Positions 7,610-16,693 of a stretch of 64,000 nt of DNA are shown here, in pieces. A model generated the notes under the pieces. The model was given only the letters and a program-made list of their open reading frames with translations. It made no database searches and was not told the DNA's origin. Source of the DNA: G963692885 sp964658655. Lineage in GTDB: Bacteria > Acidobacteriota > Terriglobia > Terriglobales > Acidobacteriaceae. The DNA is taken from contig CAZZZL010000006.1 of the NCBI GenBank assembly GCA_964658655.1, forward strand, positions 1 through 64,000. The letters are read 5' to 3'. Each line of letters begins with the position of its first letter. The stretch's first letter is position 1. Position numbers and translations under genes: made by a program.

Positions 7610-8104
7610 ATGTCTATCGTGAAGAATATCGCCGGCGTAGCAAAGGGGATGAGTATCACCTTTGGCGAGATGTTCAAGCCGACCGAGGTGGAGAATTATC
7701 CAGATGGTCCGGGGCCGAACCGGGGTGCACACTTTCAAGATCGCTTTCGCGGAGCGCACGTTTTGCAGCGCGATGAAAACGGCTTGGAAAAGTGTGTGGC
7801 CTGTTTTCTGTGCGCGGCTGCCTGCCCTTCGAACTGCATTTATATCGAAGCGGCGGATAACACGGAAGAGCAGCGTATTTCGAGCGCGGAACGGTATGCG
7901 AAGGTCTACAACATCGATTACAACCGCTGCATTTTCTGTGGGTATTGTGTCGAAGCCTGTCCGACCGACGCAATTACACATGGTCATGGTTTTGAACTGG
8001 CCAGCCTGAATGCAACGACACTGATCTACCGGAAGGAAGACATGCTGACGCCGAGCGTTGGTTTGCCCAAGAGCACTGCCGCGCAGTCCGACTCCGTAAA
8101 GTAA
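7610..8104 (+). CDS. nuoI: NADH-quinone oxidoreductase subunit I (NuoI)-like, orphan
   Basis: A 164-residue ferredoxin-type subunit with two 4Fe-4S motifs, CVACFLCAAACP and CIFCGYCVEACP, each C-x2-C-x2-C-x3-CP, separated by about 40 residues as in NuoI. In complex I this subunit carries clusters N6a and N6b and passes electrons toward the quinone site. The N-terminal segment KGMSITFGEMFKP is also typical of NuoI. The remarkable point is context: no other nuo gene is nearby, whereas NuoI is normally inside the 11-14 gene nuo operon. A single relocated or second-copy nuoI is possible. Upstream in-frame codons to 7361 have no homology; the ATG at 7610 is chosen because of homology and the -10 box. 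Confidence 0.87.
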   Translation: MSIVKNIAGVAKGMSITFGEMFKPTEVENYPDGPGPNRGAHFQDRFRGAHVLQRDENGLEKCVACFLCAAACPSNCIYIEAADNTEEQRISSAERYAKVYNIDYNRCIFCGYCVEACPTDAITHGHGFELASLNATTLIYRKEDMLTPSVGLPKSTAAQSDSVK

Positions 8105-8156
8105 GGGTCAACTTTATCCATACAGCGCAGTACGAATGTTTGCCCACAGCAAGGTC

Positions 8157-8447
8157 ATGCCGAAAATCGAATTGATTGTCCCGGTGAAAGCTCGCGCCGG
8201 AAAAACACAAGCACTCCGGGAGCAGATTTCCAGTCTCCTGCAACCCACACGCGCGGAGCAGGGCTGCGAATTCTATCGCGCCTACGAATCCGAGACCGAG
8301 GGGCATTTCTTCTTTCACGAGTTGTGGACGACCCAGGAAGACCTTGACCGGCACATCCAGTCCGTACACCTCCAGAGATTCGCCAAAGCCATCGAGCCCC
8401 TGCTCGCAGAGCCGATGGAACTGAATAAAGTGAAAGAGTTGGAATGA
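8157..8447 (+). CDS. ABM-domain protein (putative quinol monooxygenase)
   Basis: A small protein of 96 residues from the ATG at 8157, or 103 from an in-frame ATG at 8136. It folds as one antibiotic-biosynthesis-monooxygenase domain: KIELIVPVKARAGKTQALRE, then PTRAEQGCEFYRAYE, FFFHELWTTQEDLDRH and a C-terminal helix. The pattern matches the YgiN/putative quinol monooxygenase group, dimeric ferredoxin-like folds that oxidise quinols or related aromatics without cofactors. The exact substrate cannot be told. It follows nuoI by about 50 bp on the same strand, which hints at a quinone-related pair, but this is only positional. A stem-loop terminator follows at 8577. Confidence 0.8.
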   Translation: MPKIELIVPVKARAGKTQALREQISSLLQPTRAEQGCEFYRAYESETEGHFFFHELWTTQEDLDRHIQSVHLQRFAKAIEPLLAEPMELNKVKELE

Positions 8448-8576
8448 GCACTTCTTCGCTCGCACTTGCGGGAGTCATGGAACCACTCCGGTCACTCTGA
8501 ATCCGCTTGGCGCTCAATTCTCAAGTGCCGAGTAATTCCCCAATTCTGAAACAATAAAACTAACGAAGCGAAACCG

Positions 8577-8616
8577 AAACGGCGACTGTGTCCTGTCAGG
8601 ACATAGCCGCCGTTTT
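8577..8616 (+). terminator. Stem-loop terminator after the ABM gene
   Basis: An outer stem AAACGGCG / CGCCGTTT and an inner stem TGTCCT / AGGACA with a 3-nt loop are separated by a short internal bulge and run into TTTTGTTTTG. It lies 130 bp after the ABM stop and 36 bp before the glucosaminidase start. It could also act on the minus strand because of the flanking A-rich bases. Confidence 0.6.
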
Positions 8617-8651
8617 GTTTTGCGATTCATTGTTTCAGAGACGGGTGAGTG

Positions 8652-9122
8652 ATGACACTGCAGGAGAAATTTTTGATACGGGCACGAGCGGCAGCGGGGG
8701 CGGCGGGGCATATTTTTCCGGAGTTTGCTGCGTGCGAGGCGGCGCTGGAATCGGCTTGGGGCGAGTCCAAGCTGGCGACGCATGCCAACAATTTATTCGG
8801 ACAGAAGCAGAGTCATCCGCCAGTGGGGGAAGCGATCCAACTGCCGACGAAGGAATATGCGCATGGAGCGTGGCTAACAGTGCCGGCGTTGTGGGCAAAA
8901 TTTGCGGACTGGCAGGGATGTTTTGCAGCGCGGATGGCGCTCCTGGAACGTTTATCGAATGCTTATCCTGCGTATGCGGCTGCACTTACGGCGAAGGACG
9001 GCCGCGAATTTGTGACACTGGTATCGAGGCGATGGTCGACTGACCCAAAGCGCGGAGAGAAGGTGCTGCAGGTCTGGCAGATGCATCGTGGAGTTTTCGA
9101 TACACCTGCCGTGTCGGCATGA
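8652..9122 (+). CDS. Glucosaminidase-family peptidoglycan hydrolase
   Basis: A 156-residue protein consisting of one mannosyl-glycoprotein endo-beta-N-acetylglucosaminidase (FlgJ/LytG-like) domain. The catalytic-helix pattern is EFAACEAALESAWGESKLA followed by NNLFGQK, and EYAHGAWLTV and WADWQGCF-type segments match the rest of the fold. These enzymes cut the GlcNAc-MurNAc backbone of peptidoglycan. There is no signal peptide and no cell-wall-binding repeat, so export would need another route or the protein may be an endolysin-like, prophage-derived or spore-less remnant; no other phage gene is visible. An in-frame GTG at 8649 is the alternative start. The stop lies 3 bp from the stop of the convergent glucan-synthase gene. 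Confidence 0.8.
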   Translation: MTLQEKFLIRARAAAGAAGHIFPEFAACEAALESAWGESKLATHANNLFGQKQSHPPVGEAIQLPTKEYAHGAWLTVPALWAKFADWQGCFAARMALLERLSNAYPAYAAALTAKDGREFVTLVSRRWSTDPKRGEKVLQVWQMHRGVFDTPAVSA

Positions 9123-9125
9123 GGA

Positions 9126-12100
9126 TTATGCGGCGGACCTGCGTGAGACCTGGCCGGCGGTAGCTTCCTTGTGTTCGGCGAGCAGGGTGGCGACGCGGAT
9201 CGGCTTCTCATGCAGAAGCAGTTCGGTGGCCTTGAGATCGGGGTTGGCGTGGAACCATTCCTGCACGATGTTGTTGTGCAGCAGATTCAGAATGGCAAGG
9301 AGGGACATGCCCTGGTGGTGAGCCATCCACTCGCGGACCAGGATTGGTTCCTTGCGCAGTTTTGGATTGGGCGCATTGGGCTCGAAGGAATAGTCGGCTC
9401 CTTCGTAGAAACCGAATGCGCCGATCCAGCCCATCTTCGCCATGCGTGTCAGGTTCTTCATCGCGGCGGGGGGGTTGATACCGAGCGCCAGGAATGTGGA
9501 GTAGGGCGAGACGATGGGGCCGGCGGTGGCGTCCCACTTGAGCGCGATGGCGGGTATGCCAAAGGCCTGGTAGTGATAGTGGCCGGCGTCATCTTTCTGC
9601 GAGTAGCCGCACTCCGAGATGCCCCACGGAATGTTGTTGTGTTCGCGAGCGTAGGCCATCTGGATGGCGACGACGCTGTCAAGTGTGCGGGTGACGAGCG
9701 TGTCGGGGTAGGAGCGCATCCAGAGCGCAGGCATCAGGTATTCAAACATGGTGCCGGTCCACGAAATGAGCGAGGGGCGGCCATACGCAACAGTGTGTGT
9801 TCTGCCGAGCTTGAACCAGCTGGCCTGCGGGGCTTCGCCTTTGGCGACGGCGACGAAGGCACCGATGCGGGCCTCAGAGCAGAGCAGATCGTAACAGGCT
9901 TTGTGTAGTTCATCCTGCTCGACCATGTAACCGATGGAGAGCATCTGGCGGTTGGGCTCGATGAGGTAGGCGAAGTCCATCTCGGCCACGCAGCGATAGG
10001 CTTCGTCGATGATGCGCTTCATATCTTCTAGCAGCGTATTCAGACGCGGCAGGGAGCGTGAAAGCAGGTCGCGCAGTTGTTCGGCGAGAACAACCTGGGC
10101 GTTATCGCTTGCGGACGCAGTGGTCGCCCGGGCCAGTCGTAGATCGATGTCAGCGGCCACCTCGGCTGCGCCGCCAAGCAGGATGTCTTCCGCGCGATAG
10201 GGTGCATTCTGCATGCTGGGCAAAGCCTGCAGCGCAGCGAACTGCGGACTGAGCCAGGGCAGGTAGTCGCAGACCAACGTGGTGATGGCAGACATACGGA
10301 CCTTCAATTCGGCGAGCCACCATTGCGCTTCGGGAGCATCGCCTGCGGGGTGCGGATGGGGACCCGTTTTCTCAGCGTGAAAGGCCCAGGCAATCCAATC
10401 AGCCAGGTCGTCGTTGGCGGGAACTGGCGGCAACTGTGCGTCGATCTTGAGTTCGGCGAGCATGGCAAGATGGTCGCGCAGTCCGTGAATCAGGCTCGTC
10501 GAAACGAGTGGTTCGCGGAGCATCATGCTCGCACCTGAGTGCAGGGTGTAGAAGGATGCGGCCAGGTTGCCGCTGTCCACTGAAGAGACGGTGATGGGGC
10601 GGATCGGCTCGAGGGTACGAGTGTCATACCAGTTGTATATGTGGCCGTTCAGCTTGGGCAGCTTCTCGTAGGTCGCGAGGCTGGCAAGGGTGAGCCTGGC
10701 GAACTCGGGCATCGTGAGATAGCCGAAGGTGACGGCGGCCTGGCGCGCATTCAGCAGCAGGCCATAGTTGGTCGGCGAGACGCGTGCGGCCTCGAAGAGA
10801 TTGTCCTCCTCGACGTTGTCGGGGATGAGGTAGTTGTGATTTTCGCCGCCGTACTGATAGAAGAAGCGCCACGTGCGAAGTGCCAGCAGGTGCATGAAGC
10901 GGTTTTGCCCGGTCTCGAAATGGAGACTGAGCTCGCGCGGCGGTGCGTTAAGCCACGAGGTGACCGGCTTCTCCAATACCCAGAGGATGAGGATCGGAAG
11001 CGCCACAAAAATTGCATGCGTATTGAAGAGTGCGACGAGTACGCCAACCAGGATTGCGACGAGCGGCGTGGCGGCGAGATAACGGTCGACGGGCGTGACC
11101 TTGCTCTTGTTGCTTTCGGCCTCGGCGGCGGTTTCCCATTCGAGCAGACGCTGGCCGGTGATGAAGCGCCGGACGAGCGAACGCGTGACAGCGTCAATGC
11201 CGAGCAGCATCTGGTGGGGCAGGAAGATGAGGTTCAGGAAAGTGATGAAGATGGCCTGAGAAAAGCCGATCCATGCTTCGCGTGCTGCACCCTGAACAGG
11301 CTCGGCGATAGCGCGGCCGAGGCTGAAGGCGAGTTGGACGAGGGATGGAGCAAAGAGCAGGAAGAGTGTGACCAGTGTCCAGTAGAGTGCGCCGCCAGCT
11401 AGTCCAAGCCAACCGGAAACAAGCAGGAAAAATGTGACGGGTTCGACCAGCGAACGGCGAAGGTTGTCGAAAATTTTCCAGCGCGAGATGGCCGAGATGG
11501 GATTCTTGACGTAGTGGCCGCTCTCATCGGGCACCTTGCCGAAAAGCCACTGCGTGATCTGCCAGTCGCCGCGTACCCAGCGATGTTTGCGGCGATTGTA
11601 GGCGCTGTAGTGGGACGGATAGTCGTCGATGACTTCAATGTCAGTGGCAAGGCCGGCGCGGGCGTAGGCCCCTTCGATGAGGTCGTGACTGAGCAGGGAA
11701 TTGCGCGGGAACCGACGATCCAGCACTGCGTGCAGCGTGGAGACTTCGTAGATGCCCTTGCCGGTGAAGATACCTTCGCCGTAGAGATCCTGATACGTAT
11801 CCGATACTGCACGCGTGTAGATGTCGAAGCCGGTCTGGCCGGAATAGATGGCAGCGAGACGCGACCGGGAGGCGGAGCTGACACTGACGCCGACGCGCGG
11901 CTGCAGGATGCCGTAGCCTTCTGTGACGATCCGTTTTTCGGGATCGATGACGGCGCGGTTGAGCGGATGTGCCATGGCGCCGATGAGACTGTGGGCGCTT
12001 CCGCGCGGTAGCTGTGTGTCGGAGTCGAGGGTTATGACGTACTTGACCTTGAGCAGCTTCTCCATGTCGCCGGCTTTGACGGGGAAGCTGTCGTAGGCGC

Positions 12101-13844
12101 CTTCGAGGAGCTTGTTGAGGTCGAGCAGTTTGCCGCGCTTGCGCTCCCAGCCCATCCACACACCCTGGCGGGCATTGAAGATGCGATGACGGTGCAGAAG
12201 CATGAAACCGCCGGCATCGCGGGATGCGTACTTGCTATTCAGGTCATCGATGAGGCTGATGGCGAGCTCGACGAGAGCATCGCTGTCATTGGTCTGCGGA
12301 CGCGTGATGGAATCGGGCAGATCGGTTAGAAGTGCGAAATGGATGTGCGGGTCCTGGTTCGCGAGGTAACGGACTTCCAGTTCTTCGATCAGTTCTCGCG
12401 TCTGCTTCTCACTCATCAGCAGGGTGGGAATGGCGACCAGGGTGGTGAAGGCGTCGGGGATGCCTTTCGCCAGGTCCATCTTCGGCAGGGCATTGGCTTT
12501 AAAAAGCGCAGTGACTGTGTTATTTGCCAGATCGACCGCGCCCTGTGCTACAGGGAGCACCAAAAGCAGGAACGCGATGATCATGGTGAAGAGACCGGGA
12601 TAGGTGGGGATGAGCGGCAGCAGGAACAATCCGATGAGAATGACGGCCGTTACTTCAATGCCGCCGATGTAGAAATCTTCTGCGTTGGCAAGGATGGTCA
12701 GGCGCAGGCGATCGATGAACGAGGGACGGTAATGCACACGCGCACTGAGCAGCGGGAATCCCTTGTCGATGAGGTAATAGCCGACATGCGCCTTGCGGAC
12801 GGCCATGCGAGGATCCTGCTCCCGGCGGCTGACAGAGCCTTCGGTAGCGAGGAGGAGCGCGGCCTCGGCGATCTGCTGCTCAGTGAACTCGGAGGCTAGA
12901 GAAATTTCAGAGACGCGCGTGCGGTAAGCTTCGCGCGTTTCGAAATCCATGGATGCGTAAACACCGGCGGGGTCCTGGCGCAGAACTTTGTCGAAGACGG
13001 CGAGCTCTTCGACATTGGTCAACCAGTTGGCGTAGATGGTGTCGCGAAGGCTGTTGAAGCGGCGCTTGAGCATCGCCGCGCCTTCCGCGTTATGCGAAGC
13101 CGGGTTGTCGATAACAGCCTGCGCCTGGGTGAGGATCTCTTCGAGCAGCAGAAACTTAACGGCGCTGGGAAAGGTCCACAGTTCTTTCAGTGTGAAGGCG
13201 TCGACGGTTTGCGCGGCTTCAAGGTACGTATGAACGAGCTCGGTGCTCCAGTAGGACTCGGCGGCAGACAGATAAGCGTCGGCGGCGGTGATGATGCGTG
13301 GTTCATCATCCATGCGCGGGCGGATGGTGCGCGGGAGCCGTGCAAGGCGCTTGCGCAACGAGCTAATTTCCTTGAGAACGGAACGCAGGAGCCGCGGATT
13401 TTCGCGAAGTTCGAGTAGAGGGTCGAGCGGCTCGCCGGGTTTGTAGGTCGGCATGGGCCTGCTGTCGAGTTCGGCAAACACCCTGTCGAGAGTGGCCTTG
13501 ACAGCACTGATGCGACGACTGAAAACGTCCTGGCTTTCGGGTGAATGCGCGATGTCCCACGTGCTGGCTGCGTCACGAGCATGCCGCTTGAGGAGCTCTT
13601 CGTCGATTTCCGGTTTCTTCGGTTCGCTGCTCTCTTCGGCGGCCGCATCGGACGAAGTTTCAGGCGAGGCGAAAGTTGCTGTGCTCTCGTCCTGCAGCTG
13701 AATCGGGTCGTTACCGGCGGGCCCGTTTTCTGACGCGGGTGGGGTCTTCACTGTCGACTCTGCGAAGGGCACGGCGGCCTGCGCTGAGGAACTCTGTGCC
13801 TGCAGGCTGGGTGTTGCCTTCGATTCATGGTTCTGATCTTCCAT
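9126..13844 (-). CDS. ndvB: Cyclic beta-1,2-glucan-synthase-like (NdvB-type) protein, short form
   Basis: A very large membrane protein of 1572 residues. The N-terminal ~115 residues are low-complexity (Glu/Ser/Ala). Membrane segments flank a GT84-like glycosyltransferase core: VITLDSDTQLPRGSAHSLIG near residue 605 and HRWVRGDWQ near 760. More membrane segments follow, and a C-terminal glycoamylase-type (alpha/alpha)6 domain spans about residues 1340-1555 (GRPSLISWTGTMFEY, WGISECGYS, REWMAHHQGMS). Known NdvB/Cgs proteins are about 2800 residues because they continue into GH94 phosphorylase-like domains; these are absent here. The product is probably a beta-glucan, cyclic or linear. The ATG at 13844 has GAGG 5 nt upstream; a TTG at 13859 overlapping the exporter stop is an alternative. 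Operon with the ABC exporter. Confidence 0.85.
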   Translation of the reverse strand: MEDQNHESKATPSLQAQSSSAQAAVPFAESTVKTPPASENGPAGNDPIQLQDESTATFASPETSSDAAAEESSEPKKPEIDEELLKRHARDAASTWDIAHSPESQDVFSRRISAVKATLDRVFAELDSRPMPTYKPGEPLDPLLELRENPRLLRSVLKEISSLRKRLARLPRTIRPRMDDEPRIITAADAYLSAAESYWSTELVHTYLEAAQTVDAFTLKELWTFPSAVKFLLLEEILTQAQAVIDNPASHNAEGAAMLKRRFNSLRDTIYANWLTNVEELAVFDKVLRQDPAGVYASMDFETREAYRTRVSEISLASEFTEQQIAEAALLLATEGSVSRREQDPRMAVRKAHVGYYLIDKGFPLLSARVHYRPSFIDRLRLTILANAEDFYIGGIEVTAVILIGLFLLPLIPTYPGLFTMIIAFLLLVLPVAQGAVDLANNTVTALFKANALPKMDLAKGIPDAFTTLVAIPTLLMSEKQTRELIEELEVRYLANQDPHIHFALLTDLPDSITRPQTNDSDALVELAISLIDDLNSKYASRDAGGFMLLHRHRIFNARQGVWMGWERKRGKLLDLNKLLEGAYDSFPVKAGDMEKLLKVKYVITLDSDTQLPRGSAHSLIGAMAHPLNRAVIDPEKRIVTEGYGILQPRVGVSVSSASRSRLAAIYSGQTGFDIYTRAVSDTYQDLYGEGIFTGKGIYEVSTLHAVLDRRFPRNSLLSHDLIEGAYARAGLATDIEVIDDYPSHYSAYNRRKHRWVRGDWQITQWLFGKVPDESGHYVKNPISAISRWKIFDNLRRSLVEPVTFFLLVSGWLGLAGGALYWTLVTLFLLFAPSLVQLAFSLGRAIAEPVQGAAREAWIGFSQAIFITFLNLIFLPHQMLLGIDAVTRSLVRRFITGQRLLEWETAAEAESNKSKVTPVDRYLAATPLVAILVGVLVALFNTHAIFVALPILILWVLEKPVTSWLNAPPRELSLHFETGQNRFMHLLALRTWRFFYQYGGENHNYLIPDNVEEDNLFEAARVSPTNYGLLLNARQAAVTFGYLTMPEFARLTLASLATYEKLPKLNGHIYNWYDTRTLEPIRPITVSSVDSGNLAASFYTLHSGASMMLREPLVSTSLIHGLRDHLAMLAELKIDAQLPPVPANDDLADWIAWAFHAEKTGPHPHPAGDAPEAQWWLAELKVRMSAITTLVCDYLPWLSPQFAALQALPSMQNAPYRAEDILLGGAAEVAADIDLRLARATTASASDNAQVVLAEQLRDLLSRSLPRLNTLLEDMKRIIDEAYRCVAEMDFAYLIEPNRQMLSIGYMVEQDELHKACYDLLCSEARIGAFVAVAKGEAPQASWFKLGRTHTVAYGRPSLISWTGTMFEYLMPALWMRSYPDTLVTRTLDSVVAIQMAYAREHNNIPWGISECGYSQKDDAGHYHYQAFGIPAIALKWDATAGPIVSPYSTFLALGINPPAAMKNLTRMAKMGWIGAFGFYEGADYSFEPNAPNPKLRKEPILVREWMAHHQGMSLLAILNLLHNNIVQEWFHANPDLKATELLLHEKPIRVATLLAEHKEATAGQVSRRSAA

Positions 13845-13855
13845 TCGCGCCTCAA

Positions 13856-15751
13856 TCAACGGTAGCTTGCAGCCTGCATTTCGAACATGGCGGCATACTG
13901 GCCATTCAAAGCCATAAGTTGTGCGTGGTCGCCCTCTTCCACAAGCTTGCCGCCAGCGAGAACGACAATGCGGTCGGCCATGCGTACGGTAGAAAAGCGA
14001 TGTGAAATGAGCAGGGCCATTTTACCCTTGGTGAGCTCGGCGAAGCGCTCGAAGACTTCGAGTTCGCTCTTCGCGTCGAGCGCAGCGGTCGGCTCGTCAA
14101 GGATCAGCAGTTGTGCATCACGCAGGTAGGCGCGGGCGAGTGCGACACGCTGCCATTCACCGCCGGAAAGTTCAACGCCGGTTTCGAAGCGGCGGCCGAG
14201 CATCTGGTCATAACCGCCGGCCAGTTTCTTGATCACGCTTTCGGCCAGGCTCTTATGCGCGGCTTCTTCGAGTTCACCCTGTGAGTGCTCGCGCTCAACG
14301 CGGCCGACTGCGATGTTCTCCCGCGCAGTCATTTCATAACGCATGAAGTCCTGGAAGATCACTCCGATTTCATGATGGAGGTCTTCAAGTTTGTACTCGC
14401 GAAGGTCTTTGCCGTCGAGCAGAATCTGGCCTTCTGTCGGATCGTAGAGGCGCGTGATCAGTTTGACGACAGTAGTTTTACCCTGGCCGTTTTCACCGAT
14501 GAGCGCGATGCGTTCGCCGGGCGAAAGGGTGAAGTTGAAGTTACTCAGAATGCGGCGATTGGTGCCGGGATAGGTAAAGGAGACATTGATGAATTCAAAG
14601 CCCTTGCGAATCGGGCGGGGAAGGATTGCACCGTCAGGATTATCCGTGACGGTCGGCTTCATGTCGAAGAAGGCGAGCAGATCAGTAAGGAATAAAGCCT
14701 GGTCAGCGATGCCGGAGGCAGTGGAGAAGACCTGCTGCAGACTGGACTGCGCCTGGATGATCGAGGTGGTGAGGAAGATGAGGGTGGCAAGGTCTATCTG
14801 GCCATTGACGGCGCGCCAGATAACGAACGCGTAGGAGCCGTAGTAGCCGAGTGTGCCGATCATGGTGAGGATGCCGCCACCGATGAGCTTGCGCCGGGAC
14901 AGTGCGACATTTTCCTCGTATATCTTTTGCGAGAGGACGGAGAATCGCTTGGTGAAGTACTCGGCGAGGTTGAAGAGCTTAAGTTCCTTAGCGCCTTCCC
15001 GGCTGCCCGCTACCTGGCGCAGGTAATCCATCTGGCGCTTGGCAGGAGTCTGGCTGAAATTTTTCGCGTAGCCAAGGAACGCGTAGTGAGTTTCGCCGAT
15101 GAAGGATGGGATGACGCCGAGCGTGAGCAGCAGCACAAGCCATGGCGAGTGCCACATAAGAATGCCGGTGAAGATGCCGGTGCTGACGACCTGGAGAATA
15201 AGGCGGCCGAGTCCCTGGATCATGGCCAAGCGGTCGGTAGCCTGCACGCGCGCGCGTTCGAGGCGGTCGTAGAAGACCGGGTCCTCATACGTGGTGAGGT
15301 CAAGGGTGGCGGCCTGGCGCATGACGCGGACGCTCACGTAGTTGGTGTAGCGGTCAGCGAGCAGGCTGTCGAGGTAATCGATTACGCGGTTGATGGCGTT
15401 GGCGAAGATAGCGAGAAAGACTTCTGTGCCGACGAGGTACCAGAACCAGCTGGGCAACGGCTGATGCTGTATGGCTGCTTCTGCGTAGCTGATAATGCGC
15501 GAGGCAACATAGCCAATGAGTGCGGGCACCACGGCCACAACAATACGCAGCAGGATTCCCCAAGTGACTACAGACGGTCCCGATTCCCAGAGGATGCCGA
15601 GGACCAGCGGCACATTTTTGAGGGCAGTGATGCGCTCGCGCCAGGGGTTGGGCTTGGGCGTTGCGCCTGGCTCGATGGCCGGAGTGGGGGGTGCCAGGGC
15701 AGTCGAAGGGGCCGGATTAGCCGCGATATTGGGCTGGTCTACAGGTGTCAT
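13856..15751 (-). CDS. ABC exporter, fused permease-ATPase (NdvA/MsbA type)
   Basis: A 631-residue half-transporter. A Pro/Ala-rich N-terminal tail of ~40 residues precedes a six-helix exporter-type membrane domain (about 45-350). The C-terminal nucleotide-binding domain has Walker A GENGQGKTT near residue 417, the signature LSGGEWQRVALARA near 525 and Walker B LLILDEPTAALD near 545, followed by the H-loop ISHRFSTV. It should act as a homodimer. Its stop codon abuts or overlaps the start of the glucan-synthase gene, so the natural substrate is the polysaccharide made by that enzyme, as with NdvA (ChvA) and NdvB in rhizobia; here export function is inferred from the operon. An inverted repeat at 15807-15822 may regulate it. 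Confidence 0.9.
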   Translation of the reverse strand: MTPVDQPNIAANPAPSTALAPPTPAIEPGATPKPNPWRERITALKNVPLVLGILWESGPSVVTWGILLRIVVAVVPALIGYVASRIISYAEAAIQHQPLPSWFWYLVGTEVFLAIFANAINRVIDYLDSLLADRYTNYVSVRVMRQAATLDLTTYEDPVFYDRLERARVQATDRLAMIQGLGRLILQVVSTGIFTGILMWHSPWLVLLLTLGVIPSFIGETHYAFLGYAKNFSQTPAKRQMDYLRQVAGSREGAKELKLFNLAEYFTKRFSVLSQKIYEENVALSRRKLIGGGILTMIGTLGYYGSYAFVIWRAVNGQIDLATLIFLTTSIIQAQSSLQQVFSTASGIADQALFLTDLLAFFDMKPTVTDNPDGAILPRPIRKGFEFINVSFTYPGTNRRILSNFNFTLSPGERIALIGENGQGKTTVVKLITRLYDPTEGQILLDGKDLREYKLEDLHHEIGVIFQDFMRYEMTARENIAVGRVEREHSQGELEEAAHKSLAESVIKKLAGGYDQMLGRRFETGVELSGGEWQRVALARAYLRDAQLLILDEPTAALDAKSELEVFERFAELTKGKMALLISHRFSTVRMADRIVVLAGGKLVEEGDHAQLMALNGQYAAMFEMQAASYR

Positions 15752-15806
15752 TTAGGCAAGGTCGATGTGATCGCAGTGGTGTGTCAGAATCCGCAGGCCA
15801 ACGTGG

Positions 15807-15822
15807 TGCAAACGAGTTTGCA
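15807..15822. promoter_or_regulatory. Palindrome upstream of the exporter/glucan synthase operon
   Basis: TGCAAAC-GA-GTTTGCA is a perfect 7-bp inverted repeat with a 2-nt centre, 56 bp upstream of the exporter start codon. Its size and central CG-flanked symmetry resemble LacI-family operators, but no regulator gene is adjacent. Confidence 0.45.
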
Positions 15823-15964
15823 AGCTATGATGCGCGTTCACCCACCTTCGTTGGCCCCGAAGATACTAGATTTAAAGGGTTTGAGATTCTTTCTACGGGG
15901 AAATGAATGATGGAGGGTTGCAATCCCAAGGATATATGCTGCTAGCGATACCTACCGGGTGGTC

Positions 15965-16585
15965 ATGACAAAAAAGCTCGATTCGACAGCGCGGCTGGAA
16001 GCATTTTCGGATGGGGTGATGGCAGTCATCATCACTATCATGGTGCTGGAGTTGAAGGTGCCGCACGAGAACGGAATAGCGAGCCTTTACGCCGTGATGC
16101 CGACTCTGCTGGTCTACCTTCTGTCCTTTACCTTCGTAGGCATTTACTGGGTGAACCACGATCACCTGCTGAAGCGGATCGAAGGCGCGGACAAGGTGAC
16201 ACTTTATGCCAATCTGTTCTTCCTCTTCTGTCTCTCGCTGCTGCCGTTCTTTACCTCGTACGTGCTCGAAAAGAGTCGGGATGGTCTGTCTGTCGCCATC
16301 TACGCACTGTCGATGGTGCTGACCGGTTTTTCTTTCTACCTGTTGCGTATGGCGATCCTCCGCAACCTGAAGTATTTTGGTGCGTTAAAGGCAGAGGACA
16401 CGCAGGCGCAGCGAAAGCACGTGCTGAGTCTGGCGCTGTACCTGGGAGCGGCGGCACTGGCGAAGTGGCACCCGACCATCGCGCTGGGCGTGGTCGCGAT
16501 CGTCACGCTGATCTGGGTTGTGCCGAATCTTACTGCGCCAGTCTGTGACGAGACGGATGCGACAGTCGGGGCAGGGCAGGAGTGA
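15965..16585 (+). CDS. TMEM175-family potassium channel-like protein
   Basis: A 206-residue membrane protein of six predicted helices. The first helix contains RLEAFSDGVMAVIITIMVLE, the family hallmark R-x3-FSD. In the bacterial TMEM175 channels this helix lines the pore and four subunits (one six-helix repeat each) make a K+-selective channel without the usual TVGYG filter. Length (about 200) and helix number fit the bacterial form. The last helix ends in a short polar tail. The ATG at 15965 is chosen; a GTG two codons earlier is possible. It is transcribed divergently from the exporter operon and no potassium regulator is nearby. Confidence 0.85.
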   Translation: MTKKLDSTARLEAFSDGVMAVIITIMVLELKVPHENGIASLYAVMPTLLVYLLSFTFVGIYWVNHDHLLKRIEGADKVTLYANLFFLFCLSLLPFFTSYVLEKSRDGLSVAIYALSMVLTGFSFYLLRMAILRNLKYFGALKAEDTQAQRKHVLSLALYLGAAALAKWHPTIALGVVAIVTLIWVVPNLTAPVCDETDATVGAGQE

Positions 16586-16693
16586 GTTTCGACTGTTCGA
16601 TTCATGGGGCGCCGTGTCGGCGGGATGTGATAGTTTCCATCTGCCGGGCTGATGCCGCTCTCGGCCGCAATGCCCTAGTGGGAGAGGAATTCA

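Noticed and set aside
9171..13733. Several long open frames on the plus strand opposite the glucan synthase
   Set aside because: They lie wholly inside the 1572-residue minus-strand gene, have low-complexity sequence without family motifs, and are typical antisense shadows of GC-rich coding DNA.
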